Source: Arcticibacterium luteifluviistationis
Lineage (GTDB): Bacteria; Bacteroidota; Bacteroidia; Cytophagales; Spirosomataceae
Assembly: GCF_003258705.1 (NCBI RefSeq)
Contig: NZ_CP029480.1
Span: 868,001 to 932,000, forward strand
Direction: 5' to 3'
DNA length: 64,000 nucleotides
Below, piece by piece: positions 34,869 to 43,974 of this stretch (position 1 is its first letter; each line of letters starts with the position of its first letter). A program made the position numbers and the translations under genes. The notes beneath the pieces are model-generated. The model was not told the origin of the DNA and did not search any database. It saw only the letters and a list, made by a program, of their open reading frames with translations.

Positions 34869-35963
34869 TTGAGCATCTTTGTTACCCAAGCTTTTTTACC
34901 TCCTAAGGAAGAGTACCAAGCCTACTTAGACAAAATCTATGAGACTAATTGGTTAACGAATAATGGCCCATTACTTCAAGAGCTAGAAGGTAAACTTAAA
35001 GAGTATCTTGATTTAGAAAGTTTGATTTATGTATCAAATGGCACCATAGCTCTTCAGCTAGCGATAAAATCACTTGAATTAAGTGGTGAAATTATTACCA
35101 CACCATACTCTTACTGTGCTACCACCACTTCCATTTTATGGGAAAACTGTAAGCCTGTTTTTGTTGATGTCAATTCCAATGATTTCAATATAAATCCAGA
35201 ATTAATTGAGGCTAAAATAACCGAAAAAACATCGGCAATTTTAGCTACACACGTATATGGAAATCCATGTGATGTTGTAGCTATTGAGAAAATTGCTAAA
35301 AAGTATAATTTACCAGTAGTTTATGATGCCGCTCATGGCTTTAATGTTAAACTCAACGGAAAGTCACTTTTATCTTATGGCGATATAGCTACATGTAGTT
35401 TCCATGCTACTAAAGTTTTCCATACGGTAGAAGGCGGTTCTATATCTGTCAATGGAAATCCAGAGCTTGCTAAAAAGATATGGTATTACAGAAGTTTTGG
35501 TCATGTTAATGACGACTATGTTAGCCTTGGTATCAATGGTAAAAATTCGGAATTTCATGCTGCCATGGGATTGACAAACCTTCCCCATGTTGAAGAAATC
35601 ATTAGTAAGAGAAAGGCAATTTTCGACATTTATGATGCACAGTTAAATTTTGACCATATTTTCAGACCGTATACAGAGCAAAAGGACTTTGAATACAATT
35701 ATGCTTACTACCCAGTAGTATTTGAAAGTAAAGAAGTTACGGATGAGATAATAGCTAAGCTTAAAGAAGCTGATGTATTCCCAAGAAGATACTTCTACCC
35801 TTCTCTAAATACTTTAGGCTATGTAAATAGCTCAGATAAATGCCCTGTTTCGGAATCGGTTTCTCATCGAGTGCTTTCACTCCCTCTTTTCCCTGGATTG
35901 CCTGAAAGTGATGTAATTAGAATTAGTAAGACTATTAACGAAGTACTTCTAAAGAATGGCTAG
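34869..35963 (+). CDS. DegT/DnrJ/EryC1/StrS sugar aminotransferase (VioA-like)
   Basis: The 364-residue PLP enzyme starts at TTG. The opening VTQAFLPPKEEY and NWLTNNGP resemble VioA/FdtB-type nucleotide-sugar aminotransferases. The PLP lysine lies in SFHATKVFHTVEGG and the cofactor-binding aspartate in VVYDAAHGF. It would aminate a keto-deoxy sugar nucleotide for the exported glycan. It overlaps the glycosyltransferase gene by 8 bases. Confidence 0.87.
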   Translation: MSIFVTQAFLPPKEEYQAYLDKIYETNWLTNNGPLLQELEGKLKEYLDLESLIYVSNGTIALQLAIKSLELSGEIITTPYSYCATTTSILWENCKPVFVDVNSNDFNINPELIEAKITEKTSAILATHVYGNPCDVVAIEKIAKKYNLPVVYDAAHGFNVKLNGKSLLSYGDIATCSFHATKVFHTVEGGSISVNGNPELAKKIWYYRSFGHVNDDYVSLGINGKNSEFHAAMGLTNLPHVEEIISKRKAIFDIYDAQLNFDHIFRPYTEQKDFEYNYAYYPVVFESKEVTDEIIAKLKEADVFPRRYFYPSLNTLGYVNSSDKCPVSESVSHRVLSLPLFPGLPESDVIRISKTINEVLLKNG

Positions 35964-37122
35964 CAAACCCAACATACTATTTGTAAGTCACGATGCTAAT
36001 CGTGCTGGTGCTCAGTTGTTTCTTCTTAACATAATGAAGGACTTTAAAGCAGCCGGATATGGAGTTCAGCTGCTTTGTTTGTTAAAATGGGGGCCACTTT
36101 TAAGTGATTTTGAGTCCGTTTGTGAAGTAAAAGAATCCCCGAAAAAGTCCAAAAAAAAGTCAAAACTTCTGTCGAAAATTATAAAGATAGATTCTAAGAA
36201 AGGCTTCAGTAGTTTTATAAAAGAAACCTACGGTTCGAGGAAAATCGACTTTATATATGCCAATACTATAGCTACGGCATGCTCTGCAACCCAAATAAAA
36301 GACGTGCTTCAAGTTCCGCTGATTTCTCATATTCACGAACTGCAATTTTCTCTTGACCTTTATGCAGGAAAATCTGAGAAAGAAAACCTTCTTAAATCAT
36401 CTGATGGCATTATAGCTTGTTCTCAAGCCGTTAAAGATAATCTAGTAGAAGGTGACTCTACCTTAGCCTCAAAAACTACTGTGATTCATTCTTTTGTAGA
36501 TAATGAGTCAGTACTGGAACTATTCAAAAACTCTGTTCCAAAAGCAATTAAAGAAGAATTTAATCTTCCACAAGATGCCTTTTTAGCGGGTGCCTGCGGA
36601 AATGCAGAATGGAGAAAAGGACTCGATGTATTTATAAATTTAGTCAATGCCATAAAGCAAAATAATTCTAATCAAAAGATTCATTTTGTATGGATTGGAC
36701 TTAAGCCCGAAGGCAAATATTATGAGCAAATCATGTACGATGTTCGTAAAATGAACATTGCTGATTATGTAACTTTTATTAGCCCTACTCCTAAAGCAGT
36801 TGAAATTATAAATGCATTAGATGTATTTGTGGTAAGTAGCAGAGAAGACCCATTTCCACTGGTAATGTTAGAAGCAGCACTTTGTCAAAAGCCAATTTTA
36901 GGTTTTAAAAACACTGGTGGTTGTTCCGAATTTGTGAAAGATGAAGCTGGTATTTTAGCGGAATATCTTGATGTAAATGGAATGGCGAAAAACCTTCTTT
37001 ATTTAGCCAATAATAAAGAGATTAGAGAAGCAAAAGGAAAAAGCGGACATAACTCTATTCTTACAAATTATAGCTTTGAGCACTCTGTGGAAAAGCTTAA
37101 GCAATATTTAGATAAGTTTTAG
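35956..37122 (+). CDS. Glycosyltransferase family 4 protein
   Basis: The 388-residue protein has a GT-B fold: an N-terminal half with FVSHDANRAGAQLF and a C-terminal nucleotide-sugar domain with CGNAEWRKGLDVFI and the E-x7-E-like PFPLVMLEAALCQKPI segment. A retaining transfer from an activated sugar is expected. The acceptor and donor are unknown; position implies assembly of the exported polysaccharide. It is the last gene of the tight export run. Confidence 0.88.
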   Translation: MASKPNILFVSHDANRAGAQLFLLNIMKDFKAAGYGVQLLCLLKWGPLLSDFESVCEVKESPKKSKKKSKLLSKIIKIDSKKGFSSFIKETYGSRKIDFIYANTIATACSATQIKDVLQVPLISHIHELQFSLDLYAGKSEKENLLKSSDGIIACSQAVKDNLVEGDSTLASKTTVIHSFVDNESVLELFKNSVPKAIKEEFNLPQDAFLAGACGNAEWRKGLDVFINLVNAIKQNNSNQKIHFVWIGLKPEGKYYEQIMYDVRKMNIADYVTFISPTPKAVEIINALDVFVVSSREDPFPLVMLEAALCQKPILGFKNTGGCSEFVKDEAGILAEYLDVNGMAKNLLYLANNKEIREAKGKSGHNSILTNYSFEHSVEKLKQYLDKF

Positions 37123-37217
37123 TTTTAAACTCAAACGTTAAATTGCTTAAAGGGTAGATTAACATTTTGCTTTAGCTATAATAGAGATCCTGCAACATTA
37201 TCCCTCCTTTCTGATTG

Positions 37218-37238
37218 ATTTTGACACCTAGTCAAAAT
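37218..37238. promoter_or_regulatory. Perfect 8-base inverted repeat, operator candidate
   Basis: ATTTTGAC (37218-37225) and GTCAAAAT (37231-37238) are exact reverse complements around ACCTA. The centre lies about 46 bases before the predicted transcription start of the lipoprotein gene (-7 box at 37261-37268), a usual place for an activator site. No T-run follows, so a terminator is unlikely. Confidence 0.5.
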
Positions 37239-37260
37239 AGCTGAGCTTAACATAGAAGAC

Positions 37261-37268
37261 TATTTTTG
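37261..37268 (+). promoter_or_regulatory. Bacteroidota-type -7 box for the GH-D-like lipoprotein gene
   Basis: TATTTTTG fits TAnnTTTG exactly, 23 bases before the ATG at 37292. No good -33 element is seen, which fits dependence on an activator at the palindrome upstream. Confidence 0.5.
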
Positions 37269-37291
37269 ATTTGAATCAACCCAAATTAAAA

Positions 37292-38923
37292 ATGAACAAA
37301 CTTCTTTCTCTTATTCTTTTAACATCCTTTCTATATGGATGTACTGCACAAAAAGATACAATAAACTTAGTACCAACTGAAGCTAGTAATGCCGCCAATT
37401 ATTGGTGTACATGGTATTGGCAAAACTACCTCATCTTAGAAGGTCAAGACGTAGAAAACCCTGATGCTGCTACTGTTTATACTAATCCAGCGGCAAGGGA
37501 GCAGATGAACGAGAAAACGATTTTTGGAGAACAGGGAATGGCGAAAATCATGCTTCCAAAAACTAGAAGTGACTATTATTTCGTGATAGACCATGGTTGG
37601 CAAGACACAAGCATCAAAGAAAATACATTTTTCACCTCTATCATGGACACACTTGACTTTCCTATCTATGCTCACCTAGAGCCAAAGGAAAGGATAAAGC
37701 AAATGAATGAAGACATAAAAGCTTTAGGCTGGAAAGGGCTTGGCCTTTGGGTGAGAGGTAACCCCTCTGAACCTGAAATGCGACGTATGGTAGAATGGAG
37801 TAAATATGCCGGAATAGGATATTGGAAGATAGATGGTGGAGATACAAAGCATTATTTCGCCTCTAGCATAAAGAATAAGATTTATCCAGAGCTTACTTTG
37901 GAGCATATTACAGGAGCCGGACCTATTAATCCTAAATGGGATATTCCGGGTTTGACGCTTTACCCTTCCATTTATAATATTGATGAGAAAGTTAGCCAAG
38001 AGCTGAATGCTTCACTTGAGAAAAGCACACAAAAAGTAGAGCAATCTTTACAAGCAATTAAAAACACAGATGTATTCAGAACATATGACGCTGCACCACT
38101 GCTAGTAAGTACTACCACCATGCAACGAGTTCATGATATTTTAGTTCAGACTGCAGGAAATACAGAATACAAGGCAATGCTCAACATTCAAGATGATTGT
38201 AATATTGCAGCAGGTTTAGGTCTGCTTGTTGCTGTAAAAAGGCACCCTATGAACACGCCACGTATGTATAATGGGAAAGACCTACATTTTCAGATTGCTG
38301 GCGACCGCCATGTTGACAAGCGTTTGAACGAAATGGATAGATTGGCTCTTTGGCAGCGTATTGCTCCTCCTATGCCAGCAGGGTATGGTACTTATCTATC
38401 CTCTGAGAATAATCTTATTGACAGTATCGTTTTTGAAGTGAATCACACTTGGTATAAGCCTACCTATGGCAAAATGGTTAGGCAGAGTGCTCCTGCTATA
38501 ATGGCAAGAAACATTTCATTACCTGAGGTTAAGTTTTCAGACTTAGCACCTTATGTGATGGCTTCTAAGTTTCCTGATGGACAAGTGGCCATAGCCACCG
38601 AAGGTAGAGTTACTCCTACCAATAGCTGGATTGAGCCGAAGGCTGATATTATTTTAAAAGAGATAGAGACAAACAAAGCCGTAGGCATCTTTGGCCATTA
38701 TGCATCGCTACGCTTAGAATTTGACAAAAAACTACCTAAAGATGTACGGGTGATGGCTCAAGACTTATTAGGAAAAGAAGCTACCAACATTTCAAATCAG
38801 ATAGAAATAGGTGAGAAAAGCATTACGCTATCAGGTAGTTTAATTGATAAAATTGGCACCATGGCTGCTGACTCAGGAGATATATCTGCTCCAGGGATGG
38901 TTCTAAAGGTTATTACTGAGTAA
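37292..38923 (+). CDS. Lipoprotein resembling clan GH-D (alpha-galactosidase-like) hydrolases
   Basis: The ATG at 37292 gives 543 residues with a lipoprotein signal (FLYGC, lipidated C17). The central part looks like a TIM barrel of the GH27/GH36 type: FVIDHGWQD (98-105), LGWKGLGLWVRG (145-156) and GIGYWKIDGGD (174-184), where D181 would be the nucleophile. A C-terminal beta domain follows. The family is only tentatively recognised, and the acid/base residue is not assigned. It would act at the outer membrane on a glycan. It has its own promoter and terminator after the export cluster. Confidence 0.6.
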   Translation: MNKLLSLILLTSFLYGCTAQKDTINLVPTEASNAANYWCTWYWQNYLILEGQDVENPDAATVYTNPAAREQMNEKTIFGEQGMAKIMLPKTRSDYYFVIDHGWQDTSIKENTFFTSIMDTLDFPIYAHLEPKERIKQMNEDIKALGWKGLGLWVRGNPSEPEMRRMVEWSKYAGIGYWKIDGGDTKHYFASSIKNKIYPELTLEHITGAGPINPKWDIPGLTLYPSIYNIDEKVSQELNASLEKSTQKVEQSLQAIKNTDVFRTYDAAPLLVSTTTMQRVHDILVQTAGNTEYKAMLNIQDDCNIAAGLGLLVAVKRHPMNTPRMYNGKDLHFQIAGDRHVDKRLNEMDRLALWQRIAPPMPAGYGTYLSSENNLIDSIVFEVNHTWYKPTYGKMVRQSAPAIMARNISLPEVKFSDLAPYVMASKFPDGQVAIATEGRVTPTNSWIEPKADIILKEIETNKAVGIFGHYASLRLEFDKKLPKDVRVMAQDLLGKEATNISNQIEIGEKSITLSGSLIDKIGTMAADSGDISAPGMVLKVITE

Positions 38924-38932
38924 TAAAAAGAC

Positions 38933-38968
38933 AATCCGTGATGTAAATAATTCTACATCACGGATTTT
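38933..38968. terminator. Strong hairpin terminator after the GH-D-like gene
   Basis: AATCCGTGATGTA (38933-38945) pairs perfectly over 13 bases with TACATCACGGATT (38954-38966) around an 8-base loop, followed by T bases. An A-rich left flank makes it usable for the convergent DUF779 gene as well. Confidence 0.85.
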
Positions 38969-38987
38969 AAGCACAAAACAAGTTCTC

Positions 38988-39359
38988 CTATACCTTTTCT
39001 TCTTCCATAAAAAAGTCACTTTCTTCTTTAGTTAAAAGCCTAGACTTGATAATAAACCTTACTCCAAGTGGAATTTCCAACGAAAAACTTGAGCCTCTTC
39101 CTTCCGTCACGTCTAAGGTAAGATGGGTGTGTTTCCAATACTCATATTGGTCACGAGCCATATAAAAAGGGCAACCCGCTACTTCTCCCAATTGAATATC
39201 GGTTTCATTAATATAGAAGTCTCCAAGCGGATAGCACATTGGAGCAGAACCATCACAGCATCCTCCACTTTGGTGAAAAATCAAATCACCATACTGCTCT
39301 CTTAATTTTGAAATAAGTTTGATTGCTTTGTCGGTTGCTATTACTCTTTTTGATTCCAT
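38988..39359 (-). CDS. DUF779 family protein
   Basis: The 123-residue protein shows the cysteine-rich core HQSGGCCDGSAPMC and GCPFYMARDQYEYWKHT of DUF779. The family is typically encoded beside aldehyde dehydrogenases, as here, and is thought to assist or respond to aldehydes; no biochemical role is proved. It lies 59 bases downstream of the aldehyde dehydrogenase on the same strand, with a hairpin between. Confidence 0.87.
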   Translation of the reverse strand: MESKRVIATDKAIKLISKLREQYGDLIFHQSGGCCDGSAPMCYPLGDFYINETDIQLGEVAGCPFYMARDQYEYWKHTHLTLDVTEGRGSSFSLEIPLGVRFIIKSRLLTKEESDFFMEEEKV

Positions 39360-39381
39360 ATTAAATAAGATTAAACTGAAG

Positions 39382-39407
39382 TAAGGAGACTCAAATGAGC
39401 CTCCTTA
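39382..39407 (-). other. Intercistronic hairpin between aldehyde dehydrogenase and DUF779 genes
   Basis: TAAGGAG (39382-39388) pairs with CTCCTTA (39401-39407), with an inner TCA/TGA pairing. No clear T-run follows on the minus strand, so it may stabilise or attenuate the mRNA rather than terminate it. Confidence 0.45.
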
Positions 39408-39418
39408 TTGCTAATTTC

Positions 39419-40942
39419 TTAAAAGAAACCCATCTTCTTTTTGTCGTAAGAAATCAACATATTTTTAGCTTGTCTGTAGTGTCCTAACATCATTTTATGG
39501 TTTTCTCTACCAATACCAGACTTTTTATACCCACCAAATGGAGCATGAGCTGGATAATTATGGTAGCAGTTTACCCACACGCGGCCTGCTTCTATAGCCC
39601 TAGACACTTTATAAGCTTCATGCGTATCTCTGGTCCAAACGCCAGCACCTAAACCATATAATGTATCATTAGCAATTTCTATAGCCTCCGCCTCATCTTT
39701 AAAAGTGGTAAGGCAAACCACAGGTCCAAATATTTCTTCTTGGAATATTCTCATCTTGTTATTCCCTTTGAAAACCGTAGGTTTGATATAGTAGCCTTCA
39801 GCCAAACCATCTATAGTAGCTGCGGCTCCGCCTGTCAAAAGCTCTGCTCCCTCCTCTTTTCCTATTTCTATATAGTTTAAGATTTTCTCATACTGGTCTT
39901 TTGACACTTGTGCACCCATCATGGTTTCAGCATCTAACGGATGTCCTAATTTAATGGCCTCCACACGCTCTATAAACCTTTCAATAAAGGCATCAGCAAT
40001 AGATTCGTCTACCAGAATTCTGGAAGGACAGGTACATACTTCGCCTTGATTAAGAGCAAAAAGTGTAGCTCCTTCTAAACACTTATCAAAGAAATCATCA
40101 TCCGCTTCCATGATGCTTTTGAAAAACACATTTGGAGACTTCCCTCCTAGCTCCAGCGTTACTGGAATAATATTCTTCGAAGCATATTGCATAATTAACT
40201 GCCCTGTAGTAGTCTCACCAGTAAAAGCAATTTTATTGATTCTAGAGCTTGATGCTAAAGGTTTTCCCGCCTCTAAACCAAAACCATTAATTACATTTAA
40301 AACACCAGATGGAAGAATATCTTTTATCAAATCCATCAATACCATGATTCCTACCGGTGTTTGCTCCGCTGGTTTCAAAACCACACAGTTACCTGCTGCT
40401 AAAGCTGGTGCAAGCTTCCATGTAGCCATAAGTAATGGGAAGTTCCAAGGGATAATTTGACCAACTACACCTAATGGCTCATTTATAATAAGCGAAAGTG
40501 TATTAGCATCTAACTCAGACGCTGAACCTTCTTCTGCTCTAATTACTCCTGCAAAATACCTAAAGTGGTCTACCGCAAGAGGCATATCCGCCGCTCTGGT
40601 TTCTCTAATGGCTTTTCCATTATCCCAAGTTTCTACTCTTGCTAATAAATCTAAGTTAGCTTCTATCACATCTGCTATTTTAAGGAGCATGTTGCTTCTT
40701 TCTGTTGCTGATGAATTATTCCATTGCGGTGCTGCCGCCCAAGCAGCATCAATAGCCAGGTTGACATCTTCTTCTGTAGATCGAGCTACTTTAGTGAAGT
40801 CTTTACCATCTACTGGAGAGTTTGCACTAAAATATTGACCTTTTAATGGGGCTACCCATTTCCCTCCAATAAAGTTATCGTATTGCTCTTTAAACTTTGG
40901 CTTGCTAGCAAGGGTCTTGCTTATCATTTGTACGTCAGACAT
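39419..40942 (-). CDS. NAD-dependent aldehyde dehydrogenase
   Basis: The 507-residue enzyme has the substrate/cofactor segment [10 protein letters not shown], the catalytic glutamate in LELGGKSPN, and the nucleophilic cysteine in [22 protein letters not shown] near the C-terminus and the length fit the acetaldehyde/ExaC/AldB subgroup. With DUF779 next to it and an AraC regulator divergently upstream, it is probably induced by alcohol- or lactaldehyde-derived aldehydes. Confidence 0.92.
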   Translation of the reverse strand: MSDVQMISKTLASKPKFKEQYDNFIGGKWVAPLKGQYFSANSPVDGKDFTKVARSTEEDVNLAIDAAWAAAPQWNNSSATERSNMLLKIADVIEANLDLLARVETWDNGKAIRETRAADMPLAVDHFRYFAGVIRAEEGSASELDANTLSLIINEPLGVVGQIIPWNFPLLMATWKLAPALAAGNCVVLKPAEQTPVGIMVLMDLIKDILPSGVLNVINGFGLEAGKPLASSSRINKIAFTGETTTGQLIMQYASKNIIPVTLELGGKSPNVFFKSIMEADDDFFDKCLEGATLFALNQGEVCTCPSRILVDESIADAFIERFIERVEAIKLGHPLDAETMMGAQVSKDQYEKILNYIEIGKEEGAELLTGGAAATIDGLAEGYYIKPTVFKGNNKMRIFQEEIFGPVVCLTTFKDEAEAIEIANDTLYGLGAGVWTRDTHEAYKVSRAIEAGRVWVNCYHNYPAHAPFGGYKKSGIGRENHKMMLGHYRQAKNMLISYDKKKMGFF

Positions 40943-41015
40943 AATCTATGTTAGGTTTGATTAAATAAATATTATAATGCAAATCAATCATAGAAATTTC
41001 ACATTATGTAGCACG

Positions 41016-41089
41016 ATTCTCCCAGTTGATTTAAGAATCACCTCAAACTATTGCATTATCCTCTCAAGCCTTTCATTATTCTCCCAATT
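41016..41089. promoter_or_regulatory. Three phased direct repeats between aldehyde dehydrogenase and araC-type genes
   Basis: Near-copies of ATTCTCCCAATT occur at 41016-41027 (ATTCTCCCAGTT), 41058-41069 (ATCCTCTCAAGC) and 41078-41089 (ATTCTCCCAATT). The last two also share the preceding CATT. Offsets of 42 and 20 bases are close to whole turns of the helix, as for AraC-family half sites. They probably bind the regulator encoded at 41177. Confidence 0.5.
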
Positions 41090-41176
41090 TTCGTCTCAAA
41101 ACAGATTCCTATAGTTATATTTTTTGCCAGAATTTCACAATTTAGGTACATTTATATCATACGAAACAAGAAAAAT

Positions 41177-42103
41177 ATGCTCTCATTATCATCTTCTTAC
41201 CCATCTCGAAGAAAACTGGAAACTCTGGTAGAAAACAGAACCATCCATACCCTTAATAATGCGGAACTAAATATCTTTGAAACACATCTACAAGCTCAAG
41301 AGGTACTTTTGAAATTTCCTGACCCTGTACTAGCCAGCATGCTAACAGGAAAAAAAATAATGCACTTACAAGGCTTAGAGTCCTTTGACTTTCTTCCTGG
41401 AGAATCTGTCATTTTACCCCAAAATGAATTAATGTGTATTGACTTCCCGGAAGCTACCGCACATAAACCTACGCAATGCTTAGCTTTGGCTTTTTCTACC
41501 GATTTGATAAAGTCAACCGTACAGGTATTGAACGAAAATAGTCCAAAACAAGAGGGTAAAGAATGGAAAATGACAGACTATAACTTTCATTTCACTAATG
41601 ACATTGCCATACAGCAAATTCTTCAACGCTTGATTTTCATTTTTGCAGAAAACCATCCTTCTAAAGACTTTTTTGCAAATTCATTGCTACAGGAACTTCT
41701 CATAAGAATAGTACAAACCGAGTCAAAAGGGCTTCATCTTAAAAACGCGAACACCAACTGTACTGATGACAGGATATCTTATATTATTAAGTTTATCAAA
41801 GAGAATATCACAAAACAGCTTTCTGTAGAGAACTTGAGCGATAAAGCTTACATGAGTGAGTCTAGTTTTTATAGAATTTTCAAAAACGAAATGGGTATTT
41901 CGCCAAACGATTTTATTATAGAAGAACGTATCAAAATAGCGGAAGAAGTACTTAAAAGAAAGAAGACAAGTATAAAGGAGGCTTATTTGGCTAGTGGTTT
42001 TAACAGCTTCTCCTACTTTTGTCGTGTATTTAAAAAGAAGAAAAACATCTCTCCTTCTCAATATAAGGCCAAAGAAAACTCACTGGCACAGTGGGTTAAT
42101 TAG
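41177..42103 (+). CDS. AraC family transcriptional regulator
   Basis: I prefer the ATG at 41177 (308 residues); a longer frame from 41051 adds unrelated hydrophobic residues across the intergenic repeats. The N-terminal part resembles the AraC_N sensor domain, and residues about 205-300 contain two helix-turn-helix motifs (LSVENLSDKAYMSESSFYRI; IKEAYLASGFNSFSYFCRVF). It is divergent from the aldehyde dehydrogenase gene, its likely target. Its last 8 bases overlap the convergent DinB-like gene. Confidence 0.85.
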   Translation: MLSLSSSYPSRRKLETLVENRTIHTLNNAELNIFETHLQAQEVLLKFPDPVLASMLTGKKIMHLQGLESFDFLPGESVILPQNELMCIDFPEATAHKPTQCLALAFSTDLIKSTVQVLNENSPKQEGKEWKMTDYNFHFTNDIAIQQILQRLIFIFAENHPSKDFFANSLLQELLIRIVQTESKGLHLKNANTNCTDDRISYIIKFIKENITKQLSVENLSDKAYMSESSFYRIFKNEMGISPNDFIIEERIKIAEEVLKRKKTSIKEAYLASGFNSFSYFCRVFKKKKNISPSQYKAKENSLAQWVN

Positions 42104-42614
42104 ATTTAGTTTTCAAAACCGAAACTGTTACTAAAAGTTGGCCTAAATGCCGCTGTGCATGCTCCGCAGCATGAAATAGCAATCCAATAACCGTGGAAGG
42201 CAATTGTTTTCTACCTACTCCTCTTACCTCTATGAGCTTGGGTTCATCCAAAGATTTGAAATAAGTTAAACCTTCATTTACTTTAGCTTCAAAAGCATTT
42301 ATCAATTCCTCCTTTTTAGGTGTAGGTTCCGTAGCCTTCTCACTTCTTAAGTAATCAAATTGTTCTTTACTTAAGGAATCACCATGGGCATAGGTGAGCA
42401 TTCTGTCTAAAACTCCAGTTAAATGTTTCAAATGAAATGAAGGCGTAGCTCTTCCGGCTACTTCCCTTGTCAAAAGCTCATTTGGAACATCCTTTAATAT
42501 CAGGTGAAGTTCTTCTGCTGTTTGGAGTAAAGCATGGGCCGCCGGCTGCAATAAGGCAGGAATTTCAGGAATAGGACCTCTAAGCCACACTTCGGGTAGT
42601 TTTTCTTTTGACAA
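42096..42614 (-). CDS. DinB-like superfamily protein
   Basis: The frame is open to an ATG at 42743, but that would leave 6 bases between two divergent starts. A TTG at 42614 gives a 172-residue protein beginning SKEKLPEVWLRGP, which fits the family. The four-helix DinB fold is supported by metal-ligand histidines in FHLKHLTGVLDR and FHAAEHAQRHLGQL. Members include metal-dependent thiol transferases and uncharacterised stress proteins. The role here is unknown. Confidence 0.7.
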   Translation of the reverse strand: MSKEKLPEVWLRGPIPEIPALLQPAAHALLQTAEELHLILKDVPNELLTREVAGRATPSFHLKHLTGVLDRMLTYAHGDSLSKEQFDYLRSEKATEPTPKKEELINAFEAKVNEGLTYFKSLDEPKLIEVRGVGRKQLPSTVIGLLFHAAEHAQRHLGQLLVTVSVLKTKSN

Positions 42615-42749
42615 TGTTCTTGGTTTTGATTTGACTAAATTAATAAAACCAAACCTGTTCTTAGGCACTATGACATTGCATTTCTGTACCTTTAATTTGC
42701 CAGAAACTAATATTTGTACATAAAGAGTCTCCGTCAATAACATATCAAG

Positions 42750-43640
42750 ATGATAATTTCAAAAAAAGTAAGCATCACCAGAATCATTTCCGGCACCGGA
42801 AGACACTTTCTTTTTGACTTAGTCACCTGCGTACTTACCTTTTTTGTTTTTAGCCGTTTTCAAGCTTTTGGTATAGAATTACCCGTTTTGATTCCATCCG
42901 TATTGGGTACTGCATTGGCTTTCTTTATTGGTTTTAATAATAACCAAGCTTATGATAGATGGTGGGAAGCCAGAAAGATTTGGGGTGCTTTGGTTAATGA
43001 CTCTCGTACTTGGGCTAGGCAAGTACTCTTCTTTTATAAAGACAAACCTGAAATGTCTAAAGTGGCTATTGACCGACATATAGCTTTTGTATATGCTTTA
43101 AAAGAAAATCTGCGTGATAGTAATGCTAAAGAATATTTGAAGTATTTAAGTGAAGAAGACCAAGCCTATATAGCTAACGAGTCCAACAAGCCTAATGCCA
43201 TTTTATCCATCCAGACAAGGGAGCTTAATGAGGCTTACAATAATGGAGAAATTGACGGTTTTAAGTTTTTAGAACTTAATAAAATGTTGGTCAATTTTTG
43301 TAATGAAATGGGAAAATCAGAGCGAATTTCAAATACCGTTTTCCCTACTACTTATAATTACTACACCAGTATTTTCATTTGGGTTTTTATTGTCACGGTT
43401 ACTGCTGTTGCTTCACAAAGTGTAGGCATACTGTCTATTGCTGTAGGTACATTAATAGGTTATGTATTTCTAACCACCCATAAAATTGGTCAGTCTTTGT
43501 TAAATCCTTTTGAAGAAATTCCAACTGGTATTCCTATCACACAAATAAGCAGAACCATTGAAATTAACATGCTGCAGACTCGCAAAGAGACTGTTCTTCC
43601 TCCAGTTATTGAGAGTATAGATGGCGAATTCATTATGTAG
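42750..43640 (+). CDS. Bestrophin family chloride channel-like protein
   Basis: The 296-residue protein matches bacterial bestrophins (YneE type): LGTALAFFIGFNNNQAYDRWWEARKIWG is the family hallmark region, with four membrane helices and a C-terminal GQSLLNPFEEIPTGIP segment. Bacterial homologues form pentameric ion channels, some cation selective. Physiological role unknown. Confidence 0.88.
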   Translation: MIISKKVSITRIISGTGRHFLFDLVTCVLTFFVFSRFQAFGIELPVLIPSVLGTALAFFIGFNNNQAYDRWWEARKIWGALVNDSRTWARQVLFFYKDKPEMSKVAIDRHIAFVYALKENLRDSNAKEYLKYLSEEDQAYIANESNKPNAILSIQTRELNEAYNNGEIDGFKFLELNKMLVNFCNEMGKSERISNTVFPTTYNYYTSIFIWVFIVTVTAVASQSVGILSIAVGTLIGYVFLTTHKIGQSLLNPFEEIPTGIPITQISRTIEINMLQTRKETVLPPVIESIDGEFIM

Positions 43641-43974
43641 TTGCAAGACTATTTTCATATATATAAAACTGCTCTGATGTAAACCGTATTTGTTTGAAAT
43701 CAAGCCTAATACCCGAACACAGAAAGAATAAAAGTTAACAGAATATTTTAAATACTCTTTAAGAGAGAACCCAATTAAATCTACATAATCTATAGACAAT
43801 AAGGATAAGTCTTTAAACTCCATTCCTTCATGGGTTTCTTTGCCTTAAAATTCGCCAATCCTTCTTAATTTTGGGTACAACAAAACTTACAATTCTTAAA
43901 GTAGCTTTCTAGTTTAGATAGCTTCTCCTCTTTTTCAGAGAACTAGTACTAAACGCTTTAAGATCATATAAATC
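43641..43974. other. Intergenic region, nothing recognised
   Basis: These 334 bases are AT-rich. I find no convincing coding frame, RNA, repeat or strong hairpin. It presumably includes the promoter of the HPP gene. Confidence 0.5.

Noticed and set aside
42615-42743. N-terminal extension of the DinB-like protein
   Set aside because: It would leave 6 bases to the divergent bestrophin start and adds residues not matching the family.
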